Positions 32,003 through 40,145 of a DNA stretch of 64,000 bases are shown here, piece after piece. Within the stretch, counting starts at the first letter, position 1, and every line of letters begins with the position of its first letter. The stretch is from Pollutimonas sp036675275. GTDB taxonomy: Bacteria; Pseudomonadota; Gammaproteobacteria; Burkholderiales; Burkholderiaceae_B. The DNA lies in contig JAKFFG010000008.1 in NCBI GenBank assembly GCA_036675275.1, positions 186,001-250,000 on the forward strand, given 5' to 3'. The position numbers were made by a program, and so were the translations under genes. The notes beneath the pieces were generated by a model. That model saw nothing but the letters and a program-made list of their open reading frames with translations, was not told the DNA's origin and ran no database searches.

Positions 32003-33738
32003 AAGATGGCGTTCTCTTCTTGCAATATGGTCTGGCCTGGCGCGACCCGGGTAAAAGCGACTGGCTGCCGTGTCAGTTGCAGTTGGTTTTCGCGCATACG
32101 GATAATCGAGAACCAGGAATTTTCCAGATCGTGCACATCGGGGAAGTCTTCCCTGAAGTGAGCGCCGCGCGAGTCTTCGCGTGCCAGGGCAGCATGTACG
32201 ATGGCTTTGCTGACGTGAATAAGACTATCTATATTCAGCCAATCTTGCCAGGTAAGGTTGTAGGAGCGATTTCCGTCGGTCACACCTATGCTCAGTAGCT
32301 CCTGGTGCAGCACATCGAGCGTGGCAGCTGCTCGCTTCAGGCAGGCCTGGTCGCGCACAATGCCGGCGTCGTTCCACATGCACTCGGCCAGGCGTTCCCG
32401 CAGGCCGTACAAATCGCCGGCAGGCTGCGTGTACGGATGCTCGGCCGCCGCGATGGCTCGGTCCATTTTGCCGGCATCGTAGTCGGACAGGTTTCGACCC
32501 TGCACCCATCTGGCCATGCTGTCACCCGCAATGCCGCCAAACACTGTGGAGTTGGCCACGCCGTTGCCGCCCAAGCGGTTGGCGCCGTGCACGCCGCCGG
32601 TGTCTTCGCCCGCGGCGAACAGGCCGGGCCATTCTGTTGTGCAGTCGGGCTTGAACACGACGCCGCCCATCATGTAATGGGCGGTTGGCACGACTTCGAC
32701 CAGTCCGGCTGTAAGGTCGAATCCGCAGTCGCTGCAGCGTTCGACCATGCCCTTGAACTGCTTGCGGACCTTGTCCGGTCCAAGATGATGCATTTGTATA
32801 TACACGCCGCCGTTGGGCGAGGTGCGTCCCGCGCGCATTTCGGCGAAAATCCCGCGCGACACAACGTCGCGCGTGGCGCGTTCGCCTCGCGGGTCCACAT
32901 TGTGCATGAAGCGTTCGTTATTGCCATTGAGCAGGAAGCCGCCCGCACCGCGTAGACCTTCTTCCAGCACCGTACCCGTCATGCGGGTATCGGATCCGGC
33001 CAGCAACCCTGTTGGATGAAACTGCACCATTTCCATATCGCGCAATCCTAAGCCGGCGCGTAGCGCCATGGCCAGGCCGTCGCAGCTTTTGTCGCCGGAT
33101 GGCGTATGGAATTTGTACATGGTTGGACCACCTCCCGTGGCCAGCAAGATGGCTTTGGCTCGCACCAGGCGGTACTGACCCGTGCGCAGGTCTATCATGA
33201 GGACGCCGGCAACGGACTTGCCGTCGCGCGAAGGAATCAGTTCGATGGCGCGGTGTTCTTCCAGCCGCTTGATTTTGCGCGCCCACACTTGCTCAGCTAG
33301 GCGGTTGATGATTTCAATACCGGTAAGGTCGCCCTTGTGCACGGTGCGATCGAAAGTTTGTCCGGCAAATGCCTTCTGGTGCAACGTGCCATCCGCGTTG
33401 CGGTCAAAGAAACAGCCCAGCTCGTTTTCCAGCTCGTGGATACGCTCGACGGCCGTATTGACCAGGGTCCAGGCCAATTCCTGGTCGGGCAGCCACTTTC
33501 CGCCGGTGATGGTGTCCATGAAATGCCGTTCGGCGGAATCGCCTTCGGCCAACGCCACGTTATAGCCGCCTTGCACCATACGCGTGCACCCGCATTTGCC
33601 CAGCAAGCCCTTGACGGCCACTGTGATGTCCAACGAAGGGTCGGCATCGTGCGCATGCAGTGCGGCAAACAGGCCGGCGCCGCCGGAGCCCAGAATAAGA
33701 ATATCGGTCGTTACGACCTCTGCCTGCTGCTGTGTCAT
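31999..33738 (-). CDS. Succinate dehydrogenase/fumarate reductase-like flavoprotein subunit
   Basis: 579 residues from the ATG at 33738, which overlaps the preceding gene as ATGA. The FAD site is ILGSGGAGLFAAL (about 15-27). Residues that handle the dicarboxylate in FrdA/SdhA are all present at matching positions: FHPTG near 240, RDVVSR near 289, PTAHYMMGG near 352, GANRLGGN near 388. At the place of the His that links FAD covalently (S-H-T in E. coli), this protein has Cys51 (GKCGCTRMVQGG). It would oxidise a succinate-like C-C bond to an alkene, passing electrons to the Fe-S and membrane subunits of the same operon. The gene order (B-D-C, then fumarase, then A) is unlike housekeeping sdhCDAB. 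Confidence 0.88.
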   Translation of the reverse strand: MTQQQAEVVTTDILILGSGGAGLFAALHAHDADPSLDITVAVKGLLGKCGCTRMVQGGYNVALAEGDSAERHFMDTITGGKWLPDQELAWTLVNTAVERIHELENELGCFFDRNADGTLHQKAFAGQTFDRTVHKGDLTGIEIINRLAEQVWARKIKRLEEHRAIELIPSRDGKSVAGVLMIDLRTGQYRLVRAKAILLATGGGPTMYKFHTPSGDKSCDGLAMALRAGLGLRDMEMVQFHPTGLLAGSDTRMTGTVLEEGLRGAGGFLLNGNNERFMHNVDPRGERATRDVVSRGIFAEMRAGRTSPNGGVYIQMHHLGPDKVRKQFKGMVERCSDCGFDLTAGLVEVVPTAHYMMGGVVFKPDCTTEWPGLFAAGEDTGGVHGANRLGGNGVANSTVFGGIAGDSMARWVQGRNLSDYDAGKMDRAIAAAEHPYTQPAGDLYGLRERLAECMWNDAGIVRDQACLKRAAATLDVLHQELLSIGVTDGNRSYNLTWQDWLNIDSLIHVSKAIVHAALAREDSRGAHFREDFPDVHDLENSWFSIIRMRENQLQLTRQPVAFTRVAPGQTILQEENAIL

Positions 33739-34343
33739 GACACCCCCATTGAAGCCAGTATTTTGTCGCGGCGGCTTTTTACGTCGACGTTGACTTCGTC
33801 GTACAGGGAACCTCCATGGCTGTCCATCGCTACCAACAAGGGTCCGAAATCGCGAATGCGGAACTTCCACAGCGACTCGGGGTTCAAGTCATCCAGGTCA
33901 ACGTCTTCAATCTGCTCGATCCAAGTCGTTTCAAGTGCAGCCGTGCCGCCGACAATACCCAGATACGCGCCGCCCAGTTCCTGAAAGGCCTGTCGCGAAC
34001 CCTCATGCATGCCGCCTTTTCCGATAATGAAGCGCACTCCGCATTCGGTCATTAACTGACGGGTGAAGCGTTCCATGCGGGAAGAGGTGGTGGTGCCTAT
34101 GCATACGGACTCATAGCCGGCCGGAAACGCTTCCGACACCGGAACTTTGCGTACATTGGGCGCCGTATGGATGACCGCATGTCCGTTTAAATCGAAACGC
34201 GTCTGGCGTTTTTTGTCGAATAAGGCAATATAACTGGCGTCGCGTATGCCATATAAGGTTTTCTGCAGAGTTACGGTATCGCCAACGCGTAAGGTACGCA
34301 CCTGTGCTTCGGTAACCGGCATGGTAAGTTCATAATGAGCCAC
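33735..34343 (-). CDS. Class I fumarase/L-tartrate dehydratase-like, beta subunit
   Basis: 202 residues, the C-terminal domain of two-part Fe-S hydro-lyases (FumA C-terminus or TtdB). Visible: MPVTEAQVRTLRVGDTVTL, YIALFDKKR, GTTTSSRMERF, IGKGGMHEGSRQAFQELGGAYLGIVGGTAAL and a closing FGPLLVAMDSHGG. It lies 18 bases after the alpha subunit and overlaps the flavoprotein start. With the alpha subunit it should add water to a fumarate-like double bond or remove it from a malate- or tartrate-like acid. Confidence 0.9.
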   Translation of the reverse strand: MAHYELTMPVTEAQVRTLRVGDTVTLQKTLYGIRDASYIALFDKKRQTRFDLNGHAVIHTAPNVRKVPVSEAFPAGYESVCIGTTTSSRMERFTRQLMTECGVRFIIGKGGMHEGSRQAFQELGGAYLGIVGGTAALETTWIEQIEDVDLDDLNPESLWKFRIRDFGPLLVAMDSHGGSLYDEVNVDVKSRRDKILASMGVS

Positions 34344-34361
34344 AATTGCATCCCCCTGTGT

Positions 34362-35246
34362 TCAGAAGCCGTACTTGATGCCGTCGGCATTCAAGCTTGC
34401 GCGCGCGCGCCGTGCCGAATGACATTGCATATTCACCGCAACTGGATTCATAGTGATATGCGTGGCCGCCAGCTCCACATGAACCGCGAACGCGGTGGCA
34501 TCGCCGCCCAGCCCTTGCGGGCCCACGCCAAGACGGTTTACGGCCTCGGACAATTCACGTTCCAGTTCTGCGCCTAGGGGATCTTGACAGACGGAGCCCA
34601 GCGGCCGTGTGGCAGCCTGTTTGGCCATGTGCACACACAGGTCCGAAGTACCGCCCACGCCCACGCCCACGATGGTGGGCGGACAGGTCTTTCCGCCGGC
34701 ATCAATCACGCAGTCAACGACGAAGCGCTTGACGGCAGCCAGCCCTTCGGCCGGTATTGCCATGCGCAGAAAGGAATTATTTTCCGAGCCGCTCCCCTTT
34801 GGAATCATCTGGATTTCAAGCGTATCGGCCTCTTCGACAAATTCCATGTGTATGACGGGTACGCCGGGGCCACAGGACGTGTGGTTGTTCTTGCGGCTGA
34901 TAGGGTGGACGACGCTGGAGCGCAGCGGGTGTTCGCGTGTAGCGCGTTCGCAGCCGGTGCGTATGGCTTCTTTCATTCGCCAGCCATCTATTGCCACGTT
35001 GCGCCCTACGAAGACATTGTAAATAGGGATGCCGGTATCCTGGCAAAGCAAATTGTTATGGTCTTCGGCCACCTGGATATTGGTGATCATGGTGCCCAGG
35101 ATGGTACGCGCTCGCTCAGATGTCTCCATGCCTTGCAGCGTATTGAAACCTTCCTTGATGTCGTCGGGCAATATCTTTAGCGCTCGTATATAGAGTTCGC
35201 GAGCAGCGTCCTCGATCTGATCGTAATTAATTTCTTTCATGGTCAA
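34362..35246 (-). CDS. Class I fumarase/L-tartrate dehydratase-like, alpha subunit
   Basis: 294 residues. Three Cys that would hold the [4Fe-4S] cluster are Cys68 (LLCQDTGIP), Cys188 (GKTCPPTIVGVG) and Cys275 (NMQCHSARRA), at TtdA-like spacing. PKGSGSENNSFLRM near residue 150 is the usual substrate-side motif. The start overlaps the preceding cytochrome subunit gene by four bases. Encoded between subunits of an SDH-like complex, it most likely hydrates the alkene made by that complex. L-tartrate dehydratase remains possible on sequence alone. Confidence 0.9.
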   Translation of the reverse strand: MTMKEINYDQIEDAARELYIRALKILPDDIKEGFNTLQGMETSERARTILGTMITNIQVAEDHNNLLCQDTGIPIYNVFVGRNVAIDGWRMKEAIRTGCERATREHPLRSSVVHPISRKNNHTSCGPGVPVIHMEFVEEADTLEIQMIPKGSGSENNSFLRMAIPAEGLAAVKRFVVDCVIDAGGKTCPPTIVGVGVGGTSDLCVHMAKQAATRPLGSVCQDPLGAELERELSEAVNRLGVGPQGLGGDATAFAVHVELAATHITMNPVAVNMQCHSARRARASLNADGIKYGF

Positions 35247-35599
35247 CTCAGTGTTGTAGCGAAAAAGAAAACAACGGAGGCAGCGGTTGCAGTAGTGAAG
35301 CTGATGGCGATCCAGCCGCGCCGCAGGCCGCGCCAGGGGCTGAATTCAATCAGCAACAGACGGATTCCGCCCAGCGAGTGAGCCACCAGCAAAAAAACCA
35401 GTCCCCATTCGCCGAGCTTGAAGATGGGCGCCTCGTACCACTTCAGCGCCGTGTCGAAGGCGGCCTCGCCTTCAAGCGCCAGACCCAGCGTCCAAAAATG
35501 AATGGGCAAGAACACGGTTAACAGCACGCCCGATATACGGTGCACGGCGAACGCGATCCAGCTGGCATGCGTGCGGGCACGGTGGTCATTTCGCTTCAT
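35243..35599 (-). CDS. Succinate dehydrogenase-like cytochrome b subunit (SdhC type)
   Basis: 118 residues, three hydrophobic helices. THASWIAFAVHRISGVLLTVFLPIHFW is the SdhC opening, and VAHSLGGIRLLLIE carries the candidate heme-ligand His followed by G-I-R. It starts inside the stop of the previous membrane subunit (ATGA) and ends inside the start of the fumarase alpha gene. Anchors the dehydrogenase to the membrane and passes electrons to quinone. Confidence 0.82.
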   Translation of the reverse strand: MKRNDHRARTHASWIAFAVHRISGVLLTVFLPIHFWTLGLALEGEAAFDTALKWYEAPIFKLGEWGLVFLLVAHSLGGIRLLLIEFSPWRGLRRGWIAISFTTATAASVVFFFATTLS

Positions 35600-35952
35600 G
35601 GCGCGCCCCCCACGGTCACGGCCCATACGGCTTTCAAGCCCATTGCCAAAAGCACCAGCGCCAGAATATTTGCCACGGCGGAGGCAACAGCGTCTTTGGT
35701 GCGCAGCCATTCAGCCAGCACATTCCGTATGCCGATGGATGCATGCACGGACGCCAGCAGCACGAAGACCGCGTAGTATGCAGCCCACAAAATATTGCCA
35801 CGTGTGCGCCCCAGCACTTCAGCGGCACTTAGTCCGCCGTTGATGGCATACATAATGACCGCCACATGCACCAGTACGAAAAATGCCATCAGCATGGCGG
35901 TGATCCGCTGCCAATACCAGCGCTTGGCGGCCTTGACGGAAGTACTGGCCAT
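35596..35952 (-). CDS. Succinate dehydrogenase-like membrane anchor (SdhD type)
   Basis: 118 residues, three hydrophobic helices (ITAMLMAFFVLVHVAVIMY, NILWAAYYAVFVLLASVH, a C-terminal helix) with HASIGIRNVLAEW, the second SDH-type H-x-x-x-G-I-R motif. The start shares one base with the Fe-S subunit stop (TAATG). Together with the next gene it should form the quinone-reactive membrane anchor. Low overall conservation is normal for this subunit. Confidence 0.8.
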   Translation of the reverse strand: MASTSVKAAKRWYWQRITAMLMAFFVLVHVAVIMYAINGGLSAAEVLGRTRGNILWAAYYAVFVLLASVHASIGIRNVLAEWLRTKDAVASAVANILALVLLAMGLKAVWAVTVGGAP

Positions 35953-36701
35953 TACCGATCTCCTGCCGTCTCAACGTCAAGCTCACCGCGCATGGCGGCT
36001 TTCGCCGTGACGCGTTTGAGTCCCGCAATGCTGGCTGTGGGGGTCAACTGTTTGGGGCAGCGTACCGTACAGGAGCCCTGCGTATGGCAGGAATGGCAAC
36101 CCGCGTCGCCCGATACCGCGGCCAGGCGCTTGTGTCCGTCTATATCACGTTCGTCGTTGACCAGCGTCCATGCGCGGTTAAGTGCGGCAGGTCCAAGGAA
36201 TTCCGGCCGCCAGCTGACGACGTCGCATGACGAATAACATACGGCACAGCCTATGCATTCAATGCCTGCCTCGGCCTCTTTGCGTGCCGCCGAATCGGGT
36301 TTGACCATGGCCACCGGGTCGTGGCGCGTATGTTCGCCAACAAAACGACCGCGTGCAGCCTGCATTTTGTCGAAGAAAGAGTCCATATTCACCACCAGAT
36401 CTTTCACCACAGGCAGGTTGGACAACGGCGCAAGTTGCAGGCGATCGTTATTGCAGACTTTGGAGACATGGGTGCGGCAGGTCCATCGCGCAATGCCATT
36501 TACCTGCATGGCGCAAGAGCCGCACATGCCTACACGGCAGGCGAAGCGATATGAAAGCGTAGGATCCTGATGCCGCTGTATGTGGGTGACCACATCGAGC
36601 ACAGTCTGGCTGGCACGGCGCGGCACTTGAAAGGTTTCATAAACTCCGTCGCCGGTTCCGCGCCATACTTCCACATGCAAAGTGGAGGAAGAGTCGCTCA
36701 T
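35952..36701 (-). CDS. Succinate dehydrogenase/fumarate reductase-like iron-sulfur subunit
   Basis: 249 residues. The [2Fe-2S] motif is Cys55, Cys60, Cys63 and Cys75 (CRVGMCGSC then C). The second cluster is CIGCAVCYSSC (149-159) and the third CHSCHTQGSCTVRCPKQLTP (202-221). All three SdhB clusters are therefore possible, though the fourth Cys of the middle motif is followed by Asp, not the usual Pro. First gene of the eight-gene operon, divergent from a LysR regulator 109 bases away. It connects the flavoprotein to the membrane subunits. Confidence 0.9.
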   Translation of the reverse strand: MSDSSSTLHVEVWRGTGDGVYETFQVPRRASQTVLDVVTHIQRHQDPTLSYRFACRVGMCGSCAMQVNGIARWTCRTHVSKVCNNDRLQLAPLSNLPVVKDLVVNMDSFFDKMQAARGRFVGEHTRHDPVAMVKPDSAARKEAEAGIECIGCAVCYSSCDVVSWRPEFLGPAALNRAWTLVNDERDIDGHKRLAAVSGDAGCHSCHTQGSCTVRCPKQLTPTASIAGLKRVTAKAAMRGELDVETAGDR

Positions 36702-36751
36702 GAGAATGTCCTGATGACTGATAAGGAATAGGGATAATCATGAAGCCCTGT

Positions 36752-36783
36752 TTGACAAAAGTAAAACTATTAATTATTTTGTC
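36752..36783 (+). promoter_or_regulatory. Divergent promoter/operator between LysR and the SDH-like operon
   Basis: TTGACA (36752-36757), 17 bases, TATTTT (36775-36780) forms a good promoter for the LysR gene. GACAAAA (36754-36760) and TTTTGTC (36777-36783) are perfect inverted arms 16 bases apart, spanning this promoter in an AT-rich block. LysR autoregulation and control of the divergent operon through this site is the likely meaning. A promoter for the minus-strand operon could not be fixed with confidence. Confidence 0.6.
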
Positions 36784-36810
36784 TATCACAAGTATTTTTT
36801 ATATACGATT

Positions 36811-37692
36811 ATGTCTTCCATACGTCAGTTTCGTACCGCTCTTGCCGCCGCGCGCTTGGGCAGCTTTGCCGAGGTGGGCCGCCAAATTGGGCTGACCCAG
36901 GCGGCAGTAAGCCTGCAAATCAAGAATCTGGAAAGCGAACTGGACGTCCGGCTATTCGAACGCGGCCCTCATGCGTTGAATGTGACGGCTGACGGTCGGG
37001 AGGTTCTTGATCGCCTGGAAGCCATCGTCAACGACTATGACCATCTGAAACCCAGGCGCGACGGCATTCTTCGCGGCACGCTGCATGTTGGGGCCTTGGT
37101 GTCGGCCCTTATGGGGTCTTTCGGCAGCGCGCTGGCGCATATACGCCGCGACTACCCCGAACTGGATCTCAGGCTGCTGGCCGGCCAGTCGGGGCAGTTT
37201 GCCTTAATGGTGGCCAATGGGGAATTGGACGCCGCTGTTGTTACCGAGCCACCGCAGAACACCGTGTCAAAAAACTTGGTGTGGACACCTCTGTATCAGG
37301 AGCCGCTGGTTTTGATCGCGCCCGCTGGGCTGGAGAGCGAGTCTGTCATAGAGCTATTGCGCAAGGAGCCCTTTTTGCAATTCGACCGCTCTTTATGGAC
37401 GGGAAAATTGATCAGCCATGCACTGGAACAACTGGACGTTACTCCTGAAGTGGCACTGGAACTCAATTCCGTTGAAGCCATTGCGCAATTGGTGCGGCAG
37501 CGTTATGGCGTGGCCATTGTCCCTCAGCTGGCGAATGCGGACTGGTTTTCCCAACAGATCATTGTGAAGAAATTGCCCGGGCGTCCCATTATGCGGCGCG
37601 TTGGCATGCTGGAGCGCCATAATCATCGCAAGAAGCCGGTTACGCAAGCCTTGTGCGCCTGGTTCGACAAGCACGAAGACGGGCCACGCTGA
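36811..37692 (+). CDS. LysR-family transcriptional regulator of the SDH/fumarase-like operon
   Basis: 293 residues: helix-turn-helix GSFAEVGRQIGLTQAAVSLQIKNLESEL (about 17-44), then a LysR effector domain with GTLHVGALVSALMG and the usual QRYGVAIVPQL near residue 230. Divergent from the SDH-like operon with a 109-base AT-rich region containing an inverted repeat, so it probably activates that operon in response to its substrate. A terminator-like hairpin follows the gene. Confidence 0.92.
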   Translation: MSSIRQFRTALAAARLGSFAEVGRQIGLTQAAVSLQIKNLESELDVRLFERGPHALNVTADGREVLDRLEAIVNDYDHLKPRRDGILRGTLHVGALVSALMGSFGSALAHIRRDYPELDLRLLAGQSGQFALMVANGELDAAVVTEPPQNTVSKNLVWTPLYQEPLVLIAPAGLESESVIELLRKEPFLQFDRSLWTGKLISHALEQLDVTPEVALELNSVEAIAQLVRQRYGVAIVPQLANADWFSQQIIVKKLPGRPIMRRVGMLERHNHRKKPVTQALCAWFDKHEDGPR

Positions 37693-37746
37693 AAGAAGCC
37701 TGCCTGTCCGCAGTATCGACTTCGCATTCATCGGCGCATTAAACTA

Positions 37747-37785
37747 AAAGGTCTGAGCCCCGGAATATGCCGGGCTCAGGCCTTT
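37747..37785 (+). terminator. Rho-independent-like terminator after the LysR gene
   Basis: AAAGGTCTGAGCCCCGG pairs with CCGGGCTCAGGCCTTT around AATATG; one G-U pair and one bulged C. The 3' arm ends in CCTTTA, a short T-run. It lies between LysR and the DUF1428 gene, about 20 bases before the latter's start. Confidence 0.7.
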
Positions 37786-37805
37786 AGCTTAAACCCAGGA
37801 GATCA

Positions 37806-38162
37806 ATGATGAACTACGTAGAAGGATTCGTTGTAGCTGTGCCCGCCGCAAACAAGGAAACCTACAGAAAGCATGCCGAAGAGGCCTCGCATCTGTTCAA
37901 GGAATTCGGTGCGACCCGCTTTGTCGAGTGCTGGGGCGACGACGTGCCCGACGGAAAGATCACCGACTTTCGGGGCGCGGTAAAGGCCAAAGAAGATGAA
38001 GTCGTGGTCTTCAGCTGGCTGGAATACCCGTCCAGAGAAGTGCGCGATGCGGCAAACGAGAAAATGATGTCCGACCCGCGCATGAAGGACATGGGCGAGA
38101 AAATGTGTTTCGACGGCAAACGCATGATTTTTGGCGGCTTCGTTCCGATACTGGACGTGTGA
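37806..38162 (+). CDS. DUF1428 family protein
   Basis: 118 residues, single alpha-beta barrel-type domain: YVEGFVVAVPAANKETYRKHA at the start, VECWGDDVPDGKITDF, and a C-terminal RMIFGGFVPILDV, all characteristic of DUF1428 (dimeric ferredoxin-like fold). Function unknown. Two adjacent ATGs (37806, 37809) are possible starts; AGGAG favours either. Monocistronic between LysR and a binding-protein gene. Confidence 0.88.
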   Translation: MMNYVEGFVVAVPAANKETYRKHAEEASHLFKEFGATRFVECWGDDVPDGKITDFRGAVKAKEDEVVVFSWLEYPSREVRDAANEKMMSDPRMKDMGEKMCFDGKRMIFGGFVPILDV

Positions 38163-38281
38163 AACGGCACCGCGACTCGCCGTCACTGCAAGGGCCACCG
38201 TTCTACATAACGGAATAACATTTCTGTATATTGGAACAATTGCTGTTTTCCGCTGCAGGAACCAGAATAGATGAACGGCCG

Positions 38282-38299
38282 CCGTGATCATCATCACGG
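38282..38299 (+). repeat. Inverted repeat in the leader of a binding-protein gene
   Basis: CCGTGAT-CATC-ATCACGG, perfect 7-base arms with a 4-base loop, about 25 bases upstream of the GGAGG ribosome-binding site of the gene at 38332. It could be an RNA hairpin in the 5' leader or an operator. No known motif recognised. Confidence 0.4.
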
Positions 38300-38331
38300 T
38301 AAGCCCTTCAAACAACAATTCCGGAGGCATC

Positions 38332-39366
38332 ATGAAAACACGCAACAATCCCGAGGCGCGCCCGAATCAACAGGCTGCGGTTTTTTCCAGGCTGGCTGGG
38401 GCCGCCGGACTAGCGTTGGTGATGGCTGCCACATCGTTTCAAGCATTTGCCAGTGACGCCGGCGCAGCCGAAAGCTATCCAAGCAAGCCGATCAGCATGA
38501 TTGTTTCCTACCCGCCCGGAGGCAGCGTGGATGCCGCAGGCCGCATTCTTCAGGATCCGCTATCCAAGACGCTGGGCCAGACAGTGGTAATCGAGAACAA
38601 AGGCGGGGCCGGCGGCACGATCGGTACCCGCTACGTGGCAGGCGCAAAGCCCGACGGCTACACCATGTTGCTGACCCTGTCTTCGCACACGATCAACCCA
38701 GCCATCTATACCAGCCTGCCCTTCGATACTGAAAAAGATCTCGTAGCCGTATCGCTGGTCGCCTCGGCGCCGCAAGTGCTCGTCGCCAACCCCAAGTTTC
38801 CGGTGAAGTCGATCGAGGAACTGATCAACTACGTCAAGGACAGTGGAGAGGAAGTTCCGTACGGATCTGCCGGCATCGGTTCTCCCAGTCATATCGCGGG
38901 AGAACTGTTCCGGCTCAAGACCGGGCTGAAGCTGGCGCACATCGCCTATCGCGGAGGCGGCCCGGCGACGATCGACGTACTGGGCGGCCAGATTCCTTTG
39001 CTTTGGGTTTCGCTTCCTTCCGTAACACAACACATCGAAAGCGGTGCGCTCAACGCACTGGCCGTGTCTACGGCGAAGCGCACGCCTATACTGCCCGACG
39101 TGCCTTCCATTGCCGAAACCATAGACGGTTTCAATGTCGATTCCTGGTATGGCATGTTTGCTCCCGCCGGCACGCCGCCGGCCGTCGTGAACAAGATGCA
39201 GGAGGCGGTTGCGAAGGCCGCGCAAGACAAACGGATTCAGGAAGCGTTCAACGCCATCGGCGCAGTGGTCGTGGGCAGCCCGCCTGAAGAACTGGACGCT
39301 ATCGTGAAGCGCGAAATTGTGATGTGGAAAGGGCTGGCGAAAGAGGCCAATATCAAGGTCAACTAA
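38332..39366 (+). CDS. Bug-family (TctC-like) substrate-binding protein
   Basis: 344 residues from the ATG at 38332 with GGAGG upstream; earlier in-frame starts lack a site. Unusually long signal region (about 47 residues) ending AFA before SDAGAAESYPSKPISM. Family motifs: SYPPGGSVDAAGRILQ, ENKGGAGGTIGTRYV, VDSWYGMFAPAGTPP. Monocistronic, ending in a hairpin. No catabolic partner directly adjacent, so its ligand is open. Confidence 0.88.
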   Translation: MKTRNNPEARPNQQAAVFSRLAGAAGLALVMAATSFQAFASDAGAAESYPSKPISMIVSYPPGGSVDAAGRILQDPLSKTLGQTVVIENKGGAGGTIGTRYVAGAKPDGYTMLLTLSSHTINPAIYTSLPFDTEKDLVAVSLVASAPQVLVANPKFPVKSIEELINYVKDSGEEVPYGSAGIGSPSHIAGELFRLKTGLKLAHIAYRGGGPATIDVLGGQIPLLWVSLPSVTQHIESGALNALAVSTAKRTPILPDVPSIAETIDGFNVDSWYGMFAPAGTPPAVVNKMQEAVAKAAQDKRIQEAFNAIGAVVVGSPPEELDAIVKREIVMWKGLAKEANIKVN

Positions 39367-39381
39367 GAAACGTCCATACAG

Positions 39382-39422
39382 GGATTCCGCTAGTGGCCGT
39401 TACAGTGCCGAAAGCGGAATCC
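39382..39422. terminator. Hairpin between convergent binding-protein and DUF2165 genes
   Basis: GGATTCCGCT (39382-39391) pairs perfectly with AGCGGAATCC (39413-39422) across a 21-base loop, in the 70-base gap between two convergent genes. A pyrimidine-rich stretch follows on the plus strand. Probably a bidirectional terminator. Confidence 0.6.
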
Positions 39423-39436
39423 TGCGCTTTCTCTTT

Positions 39437-39934
39437 CTATACGTCCAGGTCGCTATCCCGCTGCACCAGGTAAATCAGCACCAGGGCTATGGTCACCAGA
39501 AAGCGGAATGCACTCGGCACGCCATTCCACTGGTCGGACATCCACATTCCAAACCATTCTCCGCCTATCGACATGAAGCCTACCTGCCATACAAAAAAGC
39601 CCAGCGACAAGCCGCAGACGGCCATATTCTTGGCCCGGTTGAAGTCCCCGGCGGGTGACTTCACTTGTTTTAGCAGTTGGTAAACGCCCGCCCAGCAAAG
39701 CAGGGCGGTCAAGGCTTCAAGGGCGATAATGAAAACATACGCGGCATGGTGCAGGATCGGCAGTTGGATCGCCCGGTAATGTATCGTCGCCGTGGGGAAA
39801 ATCGTGTCCATCAATAAGACATGCCGGACAAACTCGAAGTTGCTGCCATAGTCCGTCATGTTGCCGAACGCAACCAATGACGCAAAAAGCGCAATGGCGG
39901 CGACGAATCCTATTTTTGAGTATCGGATAAGCAT
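39437..39934 (-). CDS. DUF2165 family membrane protein
   Basis: 165 residues with four hydrophobic helices: IGFVAAIALFASLVAFGNMTDY, HHAAYVFIIALEALTALLCWAGV, VCGLSLGFFVWQVGFMSIGGEWFGMW and FLVTIALVLIYLVQRD. The GNMTDY, FMSIGGEWF-MW and WNG motifs and the length are those of DUF2165. I use the Met at 39934; the open frame extends to 40144, but that would abut the divergent autotransporter start and add a non-family leader. Function unknown. Confidence 0.85.
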   Translation of the reverse strand: MLIRYSKIGFVAAIALFASLVAFGNMTDYGSNFEFVRHVLLMDTIFPTATIHYRAIQLPILHHAAYVFIIALEALTALLCWAGVYQLLKQVKSPAGDFNRAKNMAVCGLSLGFFVWQVGFMSIGGEWFGMWMSDQWNGVPSAFRFLVTIALVLIYLVQRDSDLDV

Positions 39935-40145
39935 TTCTTCATCACGCTTGTTGCGTTTCAATGGATGAATCTTGGGAAGCACATCGGCCGAGCCGTCTTT
40001 GGCGTGCACCCGATCATAGCTGAACTGCAGGCCCGGCCAGAACTCAATGATGCTCAAACGCCACAACACAGCAAGAAGTCCACACCGCAATATCTCCCCA
40101 CGATAAAATCCTGCCGCGTCACTACCCGACAACATCAGAATCATC

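Noticed and set aside
31999..36701. The SDH-like genes as the housekeeping succinate dehydrogenase operon
   Set aside because: Order (B, D, C, fumarase alpha, beta, A), insertion of fumarase-like genes, a LysR regulator and ThDP/exporter genes are unlike housekeeping sdhCDAB; no citrate synthase or sdhE is near.
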